Part shown: positions 1 through 8,270 of the stretch, piece by piece | How the letters are laid out: every line of letters begins with the position of its first letter | Position numbering within the stretch: the stretch's first letter is position 1 | Source: Stenotrophomonas nitritireducens | GTDB taxonomy: Bacteria; Pseudomonadota; Gammaproteobacteria; Xanthomonadales; Xanthomonadaceae | Length of the DNA stretch: 45,867 nt | Assembly: GCF_001431425.1 (NCBI RefSeq) | Contig: NZ_LDJG01000029.1 | Span: 1-45,867 of the forward strand | Direction of reading: 5' to 3' | Translations under genes and position numbers: made by a program | Notes under the pieces: model-generated | Told to the model about the DNA's origin: nothing | Database searches by the model: none | The model's input: only the letters and a program-made list of their open reading frames with translations

Positions 1-404
1 CGCCGCCGAAGGCTTCGCCGCTGCCGCCGCCGCCGGAAGCACCGGTGGTCGACGTGCCGGAACCGCGCCCGAACGACGTGGTGACGCCGCCGACGCCGCC
101 ATCCCCGCCGGCCGCTGTCACCGACATCCAGGCCAGCGTGGACATCTCGTCCAAGAACATGAACCCGCCGCGTTATCCGCCGGCCGCTTTCCGCGCCGGT
201 ATCCAGGGCGAGGTCATCCTGATCATTGATGTCGACGCCAGCGGCAACGTCACCAATGTCTCCGTCGAGAAGTCCAGCCGTAACCGCGACCTCGACCGTG
301 CCGCCATGGATGCTGCACGCAAGTGGAAGTTCAATGCTTCCGTCGTCAATGGACAGAAGGCGGCTGGTCGCGTCCGCGTCCCGGTCAACTTTGCGCTGAG
401 CTGA
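1..404 (+). CDS. tonB: TonB energy-transducing protein, 3' part
   Basis: The reading frame is open from the left edge, so the N-terminal membrane anchor lies outside the window. What is visible is a proline-rich periplasmic spacer (many P residues with KASPLPPPPEAP and VPEPRPNDVVTPPTPP) followed by a TonB C-terminal domain: YPPAAFRAGIQGEV, then an alternating beta pattern with RAAMDAARKWKF and the closing RVRVPVNFALS. TonB carries energy from the ExbB-ExbD motor in the inner membrane to outer-membrane receptors; three such receptors are encoded later in this window. It is followed by exbB, exbD1 and exbD2 on the same strand, the arrangement known from Xanthomonas. An 18-base GC hairpin (410-427) without a T-run follows the stop. 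Confidence 0.93.
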   Translation, partial: PPKASPLPPPPEAPVVDVPEPRPNDVVTPPTPPSPPAAVTDIQASVDISSKNMNPPRYPPAAFRAGIQGEVILIIDVDASGNVTNVSVEKSSRNRDLDRAAMDAARKWKFNASVVNGQKAAGRVRVPVNFALS

Positions 405-489
405 TCCCCGGCGGCCGCAGGGCCGCCACCAGGGAACCGTTCGACTTTAGCTACACCCTTTAACACCACACACAACAAAGGTAAGCGTC

Positions 490-1233
490 ATGCTGCAGGA
501 AATCTTCATCGCCGCTGCTGCCGGGGGCAACGCAAACAACGCGCTCTCGCAGATGGGCTTCGAGCATCTGATTCACGAAATGACCTCCAAGCCGGGTGAC
601 TTCGCGGTTTCCTGGGTCGTGCTGCTGACCCTGGTCGTGATGTCGGCGATGTCGTGGTACTGGACCGTCATCAACATCTTCCGCACCGCCCGCCTGAAGT
701 CGGCTTCCGACCGCGTGCCGGGCATGTTCTGGGATGCCGCCAATGCCCAGGACGCCATCCGCGCCATGGAAGAGCAGCCGGCTTCCGAGCCTTTCTCGAA
801 GATCGCACTGGACGCTGCCCAGGCCGCTGCCCACCACCAGCAGGCTGGTGCCGCCGAGACCCTGAGCCGTTCGGAGTTCGTCGACCGCGCCCTGCGTCAG
901 GCCGTCACCCGCGAATCCAACAGGCTGCAGGGCGGCATGATCCTGCTGGCCACCGTCGGCGCGACCGCTCCGTTCGTGGGTCTGCTGGGTACCGTGTGGG
1001 GCATCTACGGCGCGCTGATCAAGATCGGTGCCACCGGTTCGGCCTCGATCGACGCCGTTGCCGGCCCGGTGGGTGAAGCGCTGATCATGACCGCCATCGG
1101 TCTGTTCGTCGCGATCCCGGCCGTGTTCGCCTTCAACTTCTTCAGCAAGATCAACAGCGCCACCGTCAGCAAGTTCGACACCTTCGCGCACGATCTGCAC
1201 GACTTCTTCGCCACCGGCTCGCGCGTCCGCTGA
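490..1233 (+). CDS. exbB: ExbB, proton channel subunit of the TonB motor
   Basis: A 247-residue MotA/TolQ/ExbB-family inner-membrane protein. Three hydrophobic segments are visible, near residues 40-62, 150-177 and 195-217, separated by a long charged cytoplasmic loop (about 65-145). The region LLATVGATAPFVGLLGTVWG followed by TAIGLFVAIPAVFAFNFF is the conserved TolQ/ExbB core. It forms the pentameric channel around ExbD and drives TonB. The start is preceded by AAAGGTAAGC. It sits 85 bases after tonB and 45 bases before exbD1, consistent with an operon. Confidence 0.95.
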   Translation: MLQEIFIAAAAGGNANNALSQMGFEHLIHEMTSKPGDFAVSWVVLLTLVVMSAMSWYWTVINIFRTARLKSASDRVPGMFWDAANAQDAIRAMEEQPASEPFSKIALDAAQAAAHHQQAGAAETLSRSEFVDRALRQAVTRESNRLQGGMILLATVGATAPFVGLLGTVWGIYGALIKIGATGSASIDAVAGPVGEALIMTAIGLFVAIPAVFAFNFFSKINSATVSKFDTFAHDLHDFFATGSRVR

Positions 1234-1278
1234 GCCGTCGGCAGAGCAGTCCTCGCAACGATATAGACGGAGCCCGTT

Positions 1279-1704
1279 ATGGCTTTCAGTAGTGGTAACA
1301 GCAGCGGCCCCATGGCCGACATCAACGTCACGCCCCTCGTGGACGTGATGCTGGTGCTGCTGATCATCTTCATCATCACGGCTCCCCTGATGTCCCACAA
1401 GGTCAAGGTAGAGCTGCCCGAGGCCAACCTGAACATCAATCCGGACGACGCTGAAAAACGTCCGAATCCGATCACGGTTGCTGTCAAGGAAGACGGTTCG
1501 CTCTACTGGAACGATGAGCTGGTGACGAAGGAGACCCTGGAGTCGCGTTTCGCCACTGCTGCCCAGCAGACGCCCCAGCCCCCGCTCAACCTGCGTGGTG
1601 ACAAGACCACCAAGATGAGCGTGATCAATGAAGTGACCAAGATCGCGCAGGGCCAGGGCATGCTGGACGTCGGCTTCGTTGCCACCAAAGAAAAGGGGCA
1701 ATAA
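1279..1704 (+). CDS. exbD: ExbD1, TonB motor subunit
   Basis: A 141-residue ExbD/TolR protein with a short cytoplasmic tail, one membrane helix and a periplasmic domain. The motif [19 protein letters not shown] holds the essential membrane Asp (residue 22). GGAG lies a few bases upstream of the ATG. Its first 100 bases are nearly identical to exbD2 at the DNA level (one mismatch in 69 between 1306-1374 and 1735-1803), while the periplasmic halves differ strongly. An internal ATG (MADINVTP) is also possible, but the full start matches exbD2. Confidence 0.94.
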   Translation: MAFSSGNSSGPMADINVTPLVDVMLVLLIIFIITAPLMSHKVKVELPEANLNINPDDAEKRPNPITVAVKEDGSLYWNDELVTKETLESRFATAAQQTPQPPLNLRGDKTTKMSVINEVTKIAQGQGMLDVGFVATKEKGQ

Positions 1705-1707
1705 GCG

Positions 1708-2118
1708 ATGGCATTCAGTAGTGGTGGAAACAGGGGCCCCATGGCCGACATCAACGTCACGCCCCTCGTGGACGTGATGTTGGTGCTGCTGATCATCTTC
1801 ATCGTGACCGCGCCGATCATGACGTATCCGATCGCCGTGGACCTGCCGCAGCGGGTCATCAATCCGCCGCCGCAGCTGCGCGAGCCGCCGCCGCCGATCG
1901 ATCTGCGGGTGGATGCGAGCAATCAGGTTTACTGGAACAACAGCCCGGTGAACGTGAACGAGCTGCAGCAGAAGATGGAAGAAGAAGTACAGAAGGATCC
2001 GACCAACCAGCCGGAACTTCGCATCGATGCCAATCCGGATTCCGAGTACGAGGTCATGGCCAAGATCCTGGCCCAGGCCAAGAACGCACAGATGAAGAAG
2101 ATCGGTTTCGTGCAGTAA
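1708..2118 (+). CDS. exbD2: ExbD2, second ExbD paralogue
   Basis: A 136-residue ExbD/TolR-family protein starting three bases after the exbD1 stop, so probably translationally linked. It keeps the membrane motif with Asp22 ([19 protein letters not shown]). The periplasmic domain contains [20 protein letters not shown] and [20 protein letters not shown]. In Xanthomonas campestris the second exbD has been reported as dispensable for iron uptake but needed in plant interaction; whether that holds here is inference. A strong terminator follows (2147-2179). Confidence 0.93.
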   Translation: MAFSSGGNRGPMADINVTPLVDVMLVLLIIFIVTAPIMTYPIAVDLPQRVINPPPQLREPPPPIDLRVDASNQVYWNNSPVNVNELQQKMEEEVQKDPTNQPELRIDANPDSEYEVMAKILAQAKNAQMKKIGFVQ

Positions 2119-2146
2119 CGCAATACCCAAGTCATGACGCGACTGG

Positions 2147-2179
2147 AGAACGCCCCCGCTTGCCGGGGGCGTTCTTTTT
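2147..2179 (+). terminator. Rho-independent terminator of the tonB-exbB-exbD operon
   Basis: A 12-bp perfect stem (2147-2158 with 2164-2175, AGAACGCCCCCG / CGGGGGCGTTCT) with a 5-base loop, followed by TTTTT. It lies 29 bases after the exbD2 stop. It separates the motor operon from the ExbD-like paralogue and argues against the upstream ATG at 2134 as that gene's start. Confidence 0.92.
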
Positions 2180-2238
2180 CCGTAAGACCGCGGCGAAACG
2201 CGGCTGTCTCCGGACAGCAGAGCCATGGGGAAATCCGC

Positions 2239-2631
2239 ATGTCGAAATCAGGCAGGATCGTGTTGGCGGTGGCTGTATCGGCAGGAGCGCTCGGCTCGCT
2301 GTGCATCGCTCTTCTGCTGATTGCGCCTGTCATGAGGTATCCGGTCGCAGTGGATCTGCCGCAGCGGGTCATCAATCCCTCGCTGCCGCTGCGCCAACCA
2401 TCGCCGCCGATCGATCTGCGCGTGGATGCCGGCAACCAGATTTACTGGAACGAAAACCCGCTGGATCTGGACGAACTTAGGCGGAAGATGGAAGAGGAAG
2501 TAAGAAAGGATTCGGCAAACCCGCCGGCACTGCGGATCGATGCCGCCCCGGATTCCGGATACGAGGTGATGGCCAGAATCCTGGGCCAGGCCAAGGAAGC
2601 CGGAATAAAGAAGATCGATTCCATGCGGTAG
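2239..2631 (+). CDS. ExbD-like paralogue lacking the motor Asp
   Basis: A 130-residue protein. From about residue 30 ([20 protein letters not shown]) to the end it is a close copy of ExbD2, including [19 protein letters not shown] and GYEVMARILGQAKEAGIKKI. Its first 30 residues are unrelated: a basic start (MSKSGR) and a hydrophobic segment LAVAVSAGALGSLCIALLLI with no acidic residue. The NVTPLVDVM motif with the proton-carrying Asp is therefore missing, so it cannot be a normal motor subunit. It may be an anchored periplasmic ExbD domain that binds TonB or ExbD, or a decaying duplicate. The start at 2239 has GGGGAAA upstream; the in-frame ATG at 2134 lies before the terminator hairpin and is unlikely. 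The intact frame suggests it is expressed. Confidence 0.72.
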   Translation: MSKSGRIVLAVAVSAGALGSLCIALLLIAPVMRYPVAVDLPQRVINPSLPLRQPSPPIDLRVDAGNQIYWNENPLDLDELRRKMEEEVRKDSANPPALRIDAAPDSGYEVMARILGQAKEAGIKKIDSMR

Positions 2632-2668
2632 CGGGGAATCCGGCCCATGGCTGGAAGATGCCCCATCA

Positions 2669-2693
2669 GCAGGAAACCCCCGCGGTTCCCTGC
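2669..2693. terminator. Imperfect hairpin between convergent genes
   Basis: GCAGGAAACC pairs with GGTTCCCTGC around a 5-base loop, with one mismatch (a G-U pair in RNA read from the minus strand). It lies between the ends of the ExbD-like gene and pdxJ. There is no strong T-run on either strand, so termination is only a suggestion. Confidence 0.4.
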
Positions 2694-2710
2694 CGCTTTC
2701 ATGCCCCAGC

Positions 2711-3466
2711 TCAGCCCGTATGGCCGATCACCGCCAGATAGGCTTTCACCGTGGCATCGAGTCCGCCATACAGCGCCTCGCCTATCAGTGCGTGGCCGAT
2801 GGAGACTTCCAGCACCTGCGGCACTTCCTCCAGGAAGCGGCCCAGGTTGGCCTGCGACAGGTCGTGGCCGGCATTGACGCCCAGGCCCGCGGCCTGCGCT
2901 CGCCGTGCAGCATCCGCGAACAGCGCCAGGGCGGCGTCCGGGGAGCCGGCGGCGAAGGCCTCCGCATAGGGACCGGTATAGAGCTCGATGCGATCCGCGC
3001 CGAGCGTGGCGGCGGCGGTGATGTCGGGGTTGCCAGCGTCGACGAACAGACTGACCCGGCAGCCGAAGCCTTTCAACGCGGCGACCAGGGGACGCAGGCG
3101 CTCGCCATCGCGGGCGAAATCAAAGCCGTGGTCGGAGGTGAGCTGGCCATCGCCATCCGGCACCAGGGTGGCTTGCGCCGGCCGGGTCTGTTCGCACAAC
3201 GGGAGCAAGCCTGGATAGCCGGCGCGCGGCGGTGCGAAGGGGTTGCCTTCGATGTTGAACTCGACGTCCCGTGCACGGGTGAGCGCGGAAAGCGCATGGA
3301 CATCGTCGGCGCGGATATGCCGCTGGTCGGGGCGGGGATGCACGGTGATGCCGTGCGCGCCCGCATCCAGGCAGGCCGTTGCCGCGCGCAGCACGTCCGG
3401 GTCGTTGCCGCCACGGGAGTTGCGCAGTACGGCGATCTTGTTGACGTTGACGCTGAGGCGGGTCAT
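2711..3466 (-). CDS. pdxJ: PdxJ, pyridoxine 5'-phosphate synthase
   Basis: A 251-residue TIM-barrel enzyme that condenses 1-deoxy-xylulose-5-phosphate with 3-amino-2-oxopropyl phosphate in the last step of de novo vitamin B6 synthesis. The N-terminus [20 protein letters not shown] and the motif [12 protein letters not shown] (His43, Arg45, His50) are diagnostic. [13 protein letters not shown] lies near the C-terminal end. Its ATG overlaps the TGA of the upstream small membrane protein by four bases, so the two are probably coupled. It converges on the exbD genes, as in Xanthomonas. Confidence 0.96.
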   Translation of the reverse strand: MTRLSVNVNKIAVLRNSRGGNDPDVLRAATACLDAGAHGITVHPRPDQRHIRADDVHALSALTRARDVEFNIEGNPFAPPRAGYPGLLPLCEQTRPAQATLVPDGDGQLTSDHGFDFARDGERLRPLVAALKGFGCRVSLFVDAGNPDITAAATLGADRIELYTGPYAEAFAAGSPDAALALFADAARRAQAAGLGVNAGHDLSQANLGRFLEEVPQVLEVSIGHALIGEALYGGLDATVKAYLAVIGHTG

Positions 3467-3729
3467 GACGGCGGATGGTCTTCAGATGCGGAGGGGGACG
3501 GGGAAGCGGCCGGCCGCAGCTGGTCGCGAAGGGCCTGCAGCTCGGCCGGGTGCAGGGAGCGCGCAGGCTGGCTGGCCGCGCCGCCGAAGCGTGCCGCATG
3601 CAGCCCCTTGATCCACAGCAGGAAGAAGAGCAGCGCGGCCAGCAACGCCAGGAGCAGCAGGCCCGCATGCGTGGTGGTGATGGCAAGGGTGAAGGCGCCC
3701 AGCGCGAGCAGCAGGAACAGCCAGTACAT
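3463..3729 (-). CDS. Small membrane protein of unknown function
   Basis: An 88-residue protein with two adjacent hydrophobic stretches in the first 45 residues ([18 protein letters not shown] and [18 protein letters not shown]), then a polar, Pro/Ser-rich cytoplasmic or periplasmic tail containing [14 protein letters not shown]. The start at 3729 is chosen because GGGAG lies eight bases upstream; a longer frame beginning at 3783 adds residues without a ribosome-binding site. Its stop overlaps the pdxJ start (ATGA). I do not recognise the family. It lies between cardiolipin synthase and pdxJ, all on the minus strand. Confidence 0.7.
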   Translation of the reverse strand: MYWLFLLLALGAFTLAITTTHAGLLLLALLAALLFFLLWIKGLHAARFGGAASQPARSLHPAELQALRDQLRPAASPSPSASEDHPPS

Positions 3730-3793
3730 GACGATCTCCCGTGGAGGCGAGCAGTGTAGCGGTCCGCCCGGGGACGCTTCCATGCGCCGGACG

Positions 3794-5254
3794 CTACAGC
3801 AGGGGAGAAGCGAGCCGGGCGAACGCTTCGGGCAGGCGCTGCCGCCACAACGGGCGATCGCGGTCGGGCCGCACCGGCGTGGCGCAGGCGAACTCCTGGG
3901 CCAGGATCGCTTCCAGTTCCGCGGTCAGTCCCCGGTCGTGGTAGAGCATCGACAGCTCGAAGTTCAGGCGGAAGCTGCGGTGGTCGAAGTTGGCGCTGCC
4001 GACGATGCAGGTATCGTCGTCGGCGATGAAGGCCTTGGTATGCAGCATGCGCGGGCCGTATTCGTAGATCTTGACCCCGGCCTGCAGCAGTTCGTCGTAG
4101 TAGGAGCGGCCGGCCAGGGTGACGAACAGCGAGTCGCTGCGACGCGGCACCAGCAGGCGCGTGTCCAGCCCACCCAGCGCGGCCGAGGTCAGCGCCATGC
4201 GCGCGGCTTCGCCGGGGACGAAATACGGCGTTACCAGCCAGACGCGACGGGCGGCTTCATGGATCGCCGCCACGTGCATGCGATGGATCGCCTCCCATGA
4301 GGAATCCGGGCCGGACACCAGTACCTGTGCCTGCACCCGGCCATCCTCCCGTGCCGGGCCATCGGAGGGAAAGAGGTCTTCCCGGTCGAAGTGGGCCATG
4401 CGCTGCCCGCTGGCGTAGATCCAGTCCTCCAGGAACACCAGCTGCAGGCTGCGCACGACGTGTCCGGTCAGGCGCGTGTGCAGGTCGCGGTAAGCGTCGG
4501 GATTGCGGCTGTCGTCCTCCTCGTCGGTGATGTTGATGCCGCCGGTGAAGGCGAGCGAGCCGTCGATGACCACCAGCTTGCGGTGCGTGCGCAGGTTCAG
4601 CCACGGGCGCTTGAACGGCTTGAGCAGCTGGCGCGGATGGAACCAGACCACCTCGGCGCCGGCGTCGAGCAGCGGCCGCAGGAAACTGCGCTTGACCCCC
4701 GAGGAACCGACCGCATCCAGCAGCAGGCGCACCTTCACCCCTGCCCTCGCCCGCTCGGCCAATGCGTCGCGCAGGGCCGTGCCGGCATGGTCGGGCTCGA
4801 AGATGTAGTACTCCAGGTTCACGTGGCGCGTTGCGCCGGCGACCGCCGCCAGGATCGCCGCATAGGTCGCCGCGCCGTCGACCAGCCAGTCCACGGCAGT
4901 GGCGGTGCTGGGCGGCAGGCCGGTGGTGGCCTGGCCGATGCGCGCCAGCTCGGTGCAGTGCGCATCGGCCGGGCAGACCGTGTTGTAGGCCTCCATGCCC
5001 TCGCGCGAACGCCCGCGCCGCAGGCGCTGGCGCACGATCTTCTGCGGGCCGAGCACATAGAACACGAACAGGCCGATGTAGGGCAGCGCCGCCAGCGACA
5101 GGATCCAGCTCAGCGTCGCCACCGGCTCGCGCTTCTGCAGCACGATGTAGCCGGCCAGCAGCACCAGGTACAGCACATAGGCGGTCGCCAGGATCTGCGC
5201 CGCGTGCGGGATGGAGGACACGCTGGTCCAGAGACTGTGGAGGGCTTCGCGCAT
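3794..5254 (-). CDS. cls: Cardiolipin synthase, phospholipase D family
   Basis: A 486-residue bacterial ClsA-type enzyme that joins two phosphatidylglycerol molecules to cardiolipin and glycerol at the inner membrane. Two N-terminal membrane helices (about 18-40 and 46-69) belong to the PLDc_N domain. Two HKD catalytic motifs are complete: THRKLVVIDGSLAFTGG (His224, Lys226, Asp231) and HTKAFIADDDTCIVGSANFD (His405, Lys407, Asp412). The length is normal for the family. It is the first gene of a minus-strand group ending in pdxJ, with 64 bases to the small membrane protein. Confidence 0.95.
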   Translation of the reverse strand: MREALHSLWTSVSSIPHAAQILATAYVLYLVLLAGYIVLQKREPVATLSWILSLAALPYIGLFVFYVLGPQKIVRQRLRRGRSREGMEAYNTVCPADAHCTELARIGQATTGLPPSTATAVDWLVDGAATYAAILAAVAGATRHVNLEYYIFEPDHAGTALRDALAERARAGVKVRLLLDAVGSSGVKRSFLRPLLDAGAEVVWFHPRQLLKPFKRPWLNLRTHRKLVVIDGSLAFTGGINITDEEDDSRNPDAYRDLHTRLTGHVVRSLQLVFLEDWIYASGQRMAHFDREDLFPSDGPAREDGRVQAQVLVSGPDSSWEAIHRMHVAAIHEAARRVWLVTPYFVPGEAARMALTSAALGGLDTRLLVPRRSDSLFVTLAGRSYYDELLQAGVKIYEYGPRMLHTKAFIADDDTCIVGSANFDHRSFRLNFELSMLYHDRGLTAELEAILAQEFACATPVRPDRDRPLWRQRLPEAFARLASPLL

Positions 5255-5365
5255 GCGGCGATTCTAGCCATGGCCCGTGCATGGCGCGCGAGGCCGGCCA
5301 TGGCGGTGCACCTGCATGAACGCCGCGTCGCTGCATCTGCGACGCGGCCGCGCTAGCGTAGGCCG

Positions 5366-6457
5366 ATGCCGACTCCGATCAAGGGCCGCGGTGCCGCCAG
5401 CCACCTGCCCGGCCGCTTCGAGACCACCATCACCGATACCGTCGACGACGGCTGGCTGGCCGACGATGGCGAGGAATTCGCCACGCCGCGCCTGCGGACC
5501 GACGTGCGCGTCGAAGTCGCGCGCAGCATCATCAGCCGCAACACGTCTCCGGACGTGGGCTTCGACCAGTCGGTCAACCCGTACCGCGGCTGCGAGCACG
5601 GGTGTTCGTACTGTTTCGCGCGGCCCACCCACGCCTACCTGAACCTGTCGCCGGGGCTGGACTTCGAGACCAAGATCTTCGCCAAGACCAATGCCGCCGA
5701 ACTGCTGCGCAGGGAGCTGGCCCGGCCCGGCTATGTGGTCAAACCCATTGCGCTGGGCATCAACACCGACGCCTACCAGCCGGTCGAACGCAGACTGGGC
5801 ATCACCCGCCAGCTGATCGAGGTGATGCTGGAAACCCGCCATCCGTTCTCGCTGATCACCAAGAACGCGCTGGTCGAACGCGACATCGACCTGCTGGCGC
5901 CGCTGGCCGCGCAGCGCCTGGTCAGCGTGCATTTCTCGGTGACTTCGCTGGACCCGCACCTGTCGGCGAAGCTGGAACCGCGTGCCTCCGCGCCGCATGC
6001 GCGGCTGCGGGCGATGCGGCGCCTGCACGAGGCCGGGATTCCGGTCGGCGTGATGGTGGCGCCGGTGATCCCGTGGATCAACGATGCCGAACTGGAAGCA
6101 GTGCTGGAAGCCGCCCGCGATGCAGGCGCGCGCAGTGCCGGCTACGTGCTGCTGCGCCTGCCCTACGAGGTGGCGCCGCTGTTCCGCGAATGGCTGCAGG
6201 CGCACCATCCGCAGCGGGCCGAACACGTGATGAGCACCCTCAACCAGCTGCGCGGCGGCAAGGACTACGACAGCCAGTTCGGCAAGCGCATGCGCGGCGA
6301 AGGCGTCTATGCGCAGCTGCTGTCGCGCCGCTTCGCGCTGGCCAGCAAGCGCCTGGGTTTCAACGCCTCGCGCGAACAATGGCCGTGGCTGGACTGCAGC
6401 CGCTTCGTGCCGCCGGTACCGCCGAAGAAAGCCTCGCCGCAGGGCGAGCTGTTCTGA
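5366..6457 (+). CDS. PA0069-type radical SAM protein
   Basis: A 363-residue radical SAM protein of the group distantly related to spore photoproduct lyase. The iron-sulfur motif is CEHGCSYC (Cys76, Cys80, Cys83) in NPYRGCEHGCSYCFARP. The N-terminus GRGAASHLPGRFE and the phrase FDQSVNPYRGC are typical of the PA0069 family. The substrate is unknown. It is transcribed divergently from cls across a 111-base gap and stands alone. Confidence 0.88.
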   Translation: MPTPIKGRGAASHLPGRFETTITDTVDDGWLADDGEEFATPRLRTDVRVEVARSIISRNTSPDVGFDQSVNPYRGCEHGCSYCFARPTHAYLNLSPGLDFETKIFAKTNAAELLRRELARPGYVVKPIALGINTDAYQPVERRLGITRQLIEVMLETRHPFSLITKNALVERDIDLLAPLAAQRLVSVHFSVTSLDPHLSAKLEPRASAPHARLRAMRRLHEAGIPVGVMVAPVIPWINDAELEAVLEAARDAGARSAGYVLLRLPYEVAPLFREWLQAHHPQRAEHVMSTLNQLRGGKDYDSQFGKRMRGEGVYAQLLSRRFALASKRLGFNASREQWPWLDCSRFVPPVPPKKASPQGELF

Positions 6458-6487
6458 TCCGCCACCGGTGTCCTGCGGTCGTCGCCG

Positions 6488-6922
6488 TCAGGGCCGGGGC
6501 CCGCACAACCGCGAGGAGTGCGAGGCCAGCCTCTGCCAGTGGCCATCGCGCAGCGCCCACACGCAGGTGAAGCGCAGGCGCCCTTCCCAGGACTGGCCGT
6601 TGCGGGTCGCGGCCTGCGCGCGGGTGCCGGTGATCACCGCGGTATCGCCATAGCGGCGTACCTGTACATCCGCGTTGTCGATGCGCGTGTTGCGGCGCGT
6701 GCGCGTGGCCAGTTCCTGTCCCTGCAGATAGCCGGCTCTGTGCTGCACCCGGCCATCGGAACGGGGGAGCTGCCAGTCCTCGGCCAACAGCGCGGCCAGC
6801 GCCGATGCATCGCCCTGCAGGCGCAGGCGGCTCCAGTCGGAGTCAGCCTGTTCGAGCGTCGGCGTCCGTGCCCAGGCCAAGGCAGAAGCCAGCAGCAGGG
6901 GTACGGCGATCGATGCGCGCAT
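6488..6922 (-). CDS. Exported NTF2-like (DUF4440/SnoaL-type) protein
   Basis: A 144-residue protein with a signal peptide (MRASIAVPLLLASALAWA) and an NTF2-like fold suggested by LEQADSDWSRLRLQGDASAL, LLAEDWQLPRSDGR and the repeated beta strands VQVRRYGDTAVITGTR and LRFTCVWALRDGHWQRLASH. Proteins of this group often have unknown ligands. The start at 6922 follows GAGG by eight bases. An alternative ATG six bases upstream, or one at 7018, would add residues ahead of the signal peptide. The longer form would run into the REP element. Confidence 0.75.
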   Translation of the reverse strand: MRASIAVPLLLASALAWARTPTLEQADSDWSRLRLQGDASALAALLAEDWQLPRSDGRVQHRAGYLQGQELATRTRRNTRIDNADVQVRRYGDTAVITGTRAQAATRNGQSWEGRLRFTCVWALRDGHWQRLASHSSRLCGPRP

Positions 6923-6973
6923 CGGCATGGCCTCAGGGAAAACGCCGACGGTGGCCCGAACCGGCGGGCCTGT

Positions 6974-7041
6974 GTAGTGCCGGACAACGCCCGGCAGGGG
7001 CTTTCCCGACGCTGCCACAGCGGGGCATTGCCCCGCTCTGC
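6974..7041. repeat. REP pair in opposite orientation
   Basis: The first unit is GTAG followed by TGCCGG, a 7-base loop and CCGGCA. The second is AGCGGGGC-ATT-GCCCCGCT followed by CTGC, the reverse-oriented form. GTAG-headed short palindromes are characteristic of Stenotrophomonas and related genera. The pair fills the gap between fbp (minus) and the NTF2-like gene (minus). Confidence 0.75.
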
Positions 7042-7058
7042 CCGCAGGCCGCGTGGAC

Positions 7059-8072
7059 TCAGCCCCGCGCGTCGTGCTCGTGGTGGTAACGGGTGGCTTC
7101 GGCTACCTCGTTGCGCGAGCCGAGGAACACCGGCACGCGCTGGTGCAGCTGGTCGGGCTGGATGTCGAGGATGCGCTGGCGGCCGTTGGTAGCGGCGCCA
7201 CCGGCCTGTTCGATCAGCATCGACATCGGGTTGGCCTCGTACATCAGCCGCAGCTTGCCGGCCTTGGACGGATCCTTCCTGTCCCACGGATAGATGAAGA
7301 TGCCGCCGCGGGTGAGGATGCGATGCACATCGGCCACCATCGAGGCGATCCAGCGCATGTTGAAGTCCTTGCCGCGCACGCCCTCGCGGCCGGCCAGCAG
7401 GTCGGCCACGTAGCCCTGCATCGGCGCTTCCCAGTGGCGCTGGTTGGACATGTTGATGGCGAATTCCTTCGTGTCGGCCGGCACCTGCATGCCGCGCTGG
7501 GTCAGCACGAACTCGCCGGTCTCGCGGTCCAGGGTGAAGGCGTGGGTACCGTGGCCGACGCTGAGCACCAGCATCGTGCTCGGCCCATAGATGCAGTAGC
7601 CGGCCGCGACCTGCTGCACGCCCGGCTGCAGAAAGTGCTCGTCGCCGGGCTTGTCCACGCCGGCCGGTGCGCGCAGCACCGAGAAGATGGTGCCCACCGA
7701 CACGTTCACGTCGATATTGGAGCTGCCGTCCAGCGGATCGAACAGCAGCAGGAAGTCGCCGTGCGGATATTCGGACGGCACCGGCTGGCTGTGGTCCATC
7801 TCCTCCGACGCGCAGGCGGCCAGGTGGCCGCCCCAGGCATTGGCCTCGAGCAGGATCTCGTTGGAGATCACGTCCAGTTTCTTCTGCGCCTCGCCCTGCA
7901 CGTTGCCGGTGCCTGCGTCGCCGAGCACGCCGCCCAGCGCGCCCTTGCTCACCGCGATCGAGATGCTGGTGCAGGCGCGGGCCACGACCGCCACCAGCTG
8001 GCGCAGGTCGGCGTTGATGCGCCGGGCATGCTGTTCTTCGATCAGGAAGCGGGTCAACGACGTGCGGGACAT
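7059..8072 (-). CDS. fbp: Fructose-1,6-bisphosphatase, class I
   Basis: A 337-residue class I FBPase, the gluconeogenic phosphatase that makes fructose-6-phosphate. The metal and substrate motif [11 protein letters not shown] spans residues 111-121. The N-terminal [18 protein letters not shown] with the acidic pair at 90-91 and the C-terminal region [20 protein letters not shown] complete the family pattern. The length is typical for proteobacteria. It would also be needed for growth on uronates, whose breakdown gives pyruvate and triose phosphate. It diverges from the MgtC-like gene. Confidence 0.96.
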   Translation of the reverse strand: MSRTSLTRFLIEEQHARRINADLRQLVAVVARACTSISIAVSKGALGGVLGDAGTGNVQGEAQKKLDVISNEILLEANAWGGHLAACASEEMDHSQPVPSEYPHGDFLLLFDPLDGSSNIDVNVSVGTIFSVLRAPAGVDKPGDEHFLQPGVQQVAAGYCIYGPSTMLVLSVGHGTHAFTLDRETGEFVLTQRGMQVPADTKEFAINMSNQRHWEAPMQGYVADLLAGREGVRGKDFNMRWIASMVADVHRILTRGGIFIYPWDRKDPSKAGKLRLMYEANPMSMLIEQAGGAATNGRQRILDIQPDQLHQRVPVFLGSRNEVAEATRYHHEHDARG

Positions 8073-8270
8073 GGACGATGGCTACCTTCAGCGGAAAGGA
8101 ACGCTATTGTCGCGGGTTGTCCCTGCATTTACGAGTCGAGGGCCGGGGGAGGCCAGGTCCTGTCCCGCCTGTGGGTGGAACTGGACAGGGTTTGTCGGTA
8201 CGGGAAGCCGGTAGATGCCATCGACGCCGGCTACAGGCGGCATACCATGGACGCCCCGGAGGGAGAGGAC

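Noticed and set aside
410..427. GGCGGCC hairpin between tonB and exbB as a terminator
   Set aside because: No T-run follows, and tonB-exbB are normally co-transcribed; at most it affects mRNA stability.
460..2226. 588-residue open frame on the minus strand across exbB and exbD
   Set aside because: It is antisense to well-supported genes, His/Arg/Gln-rich without family features, and is explained by GC-rich third positions of the real genes.
2134..2238. Upstream ATG for the ExbD-like paralogue
   Set aside because: The segment contains the terminator hairpin and T-run of the preceding operon, and its translation is Arg-rich and unlike any ExbD N-terminus.
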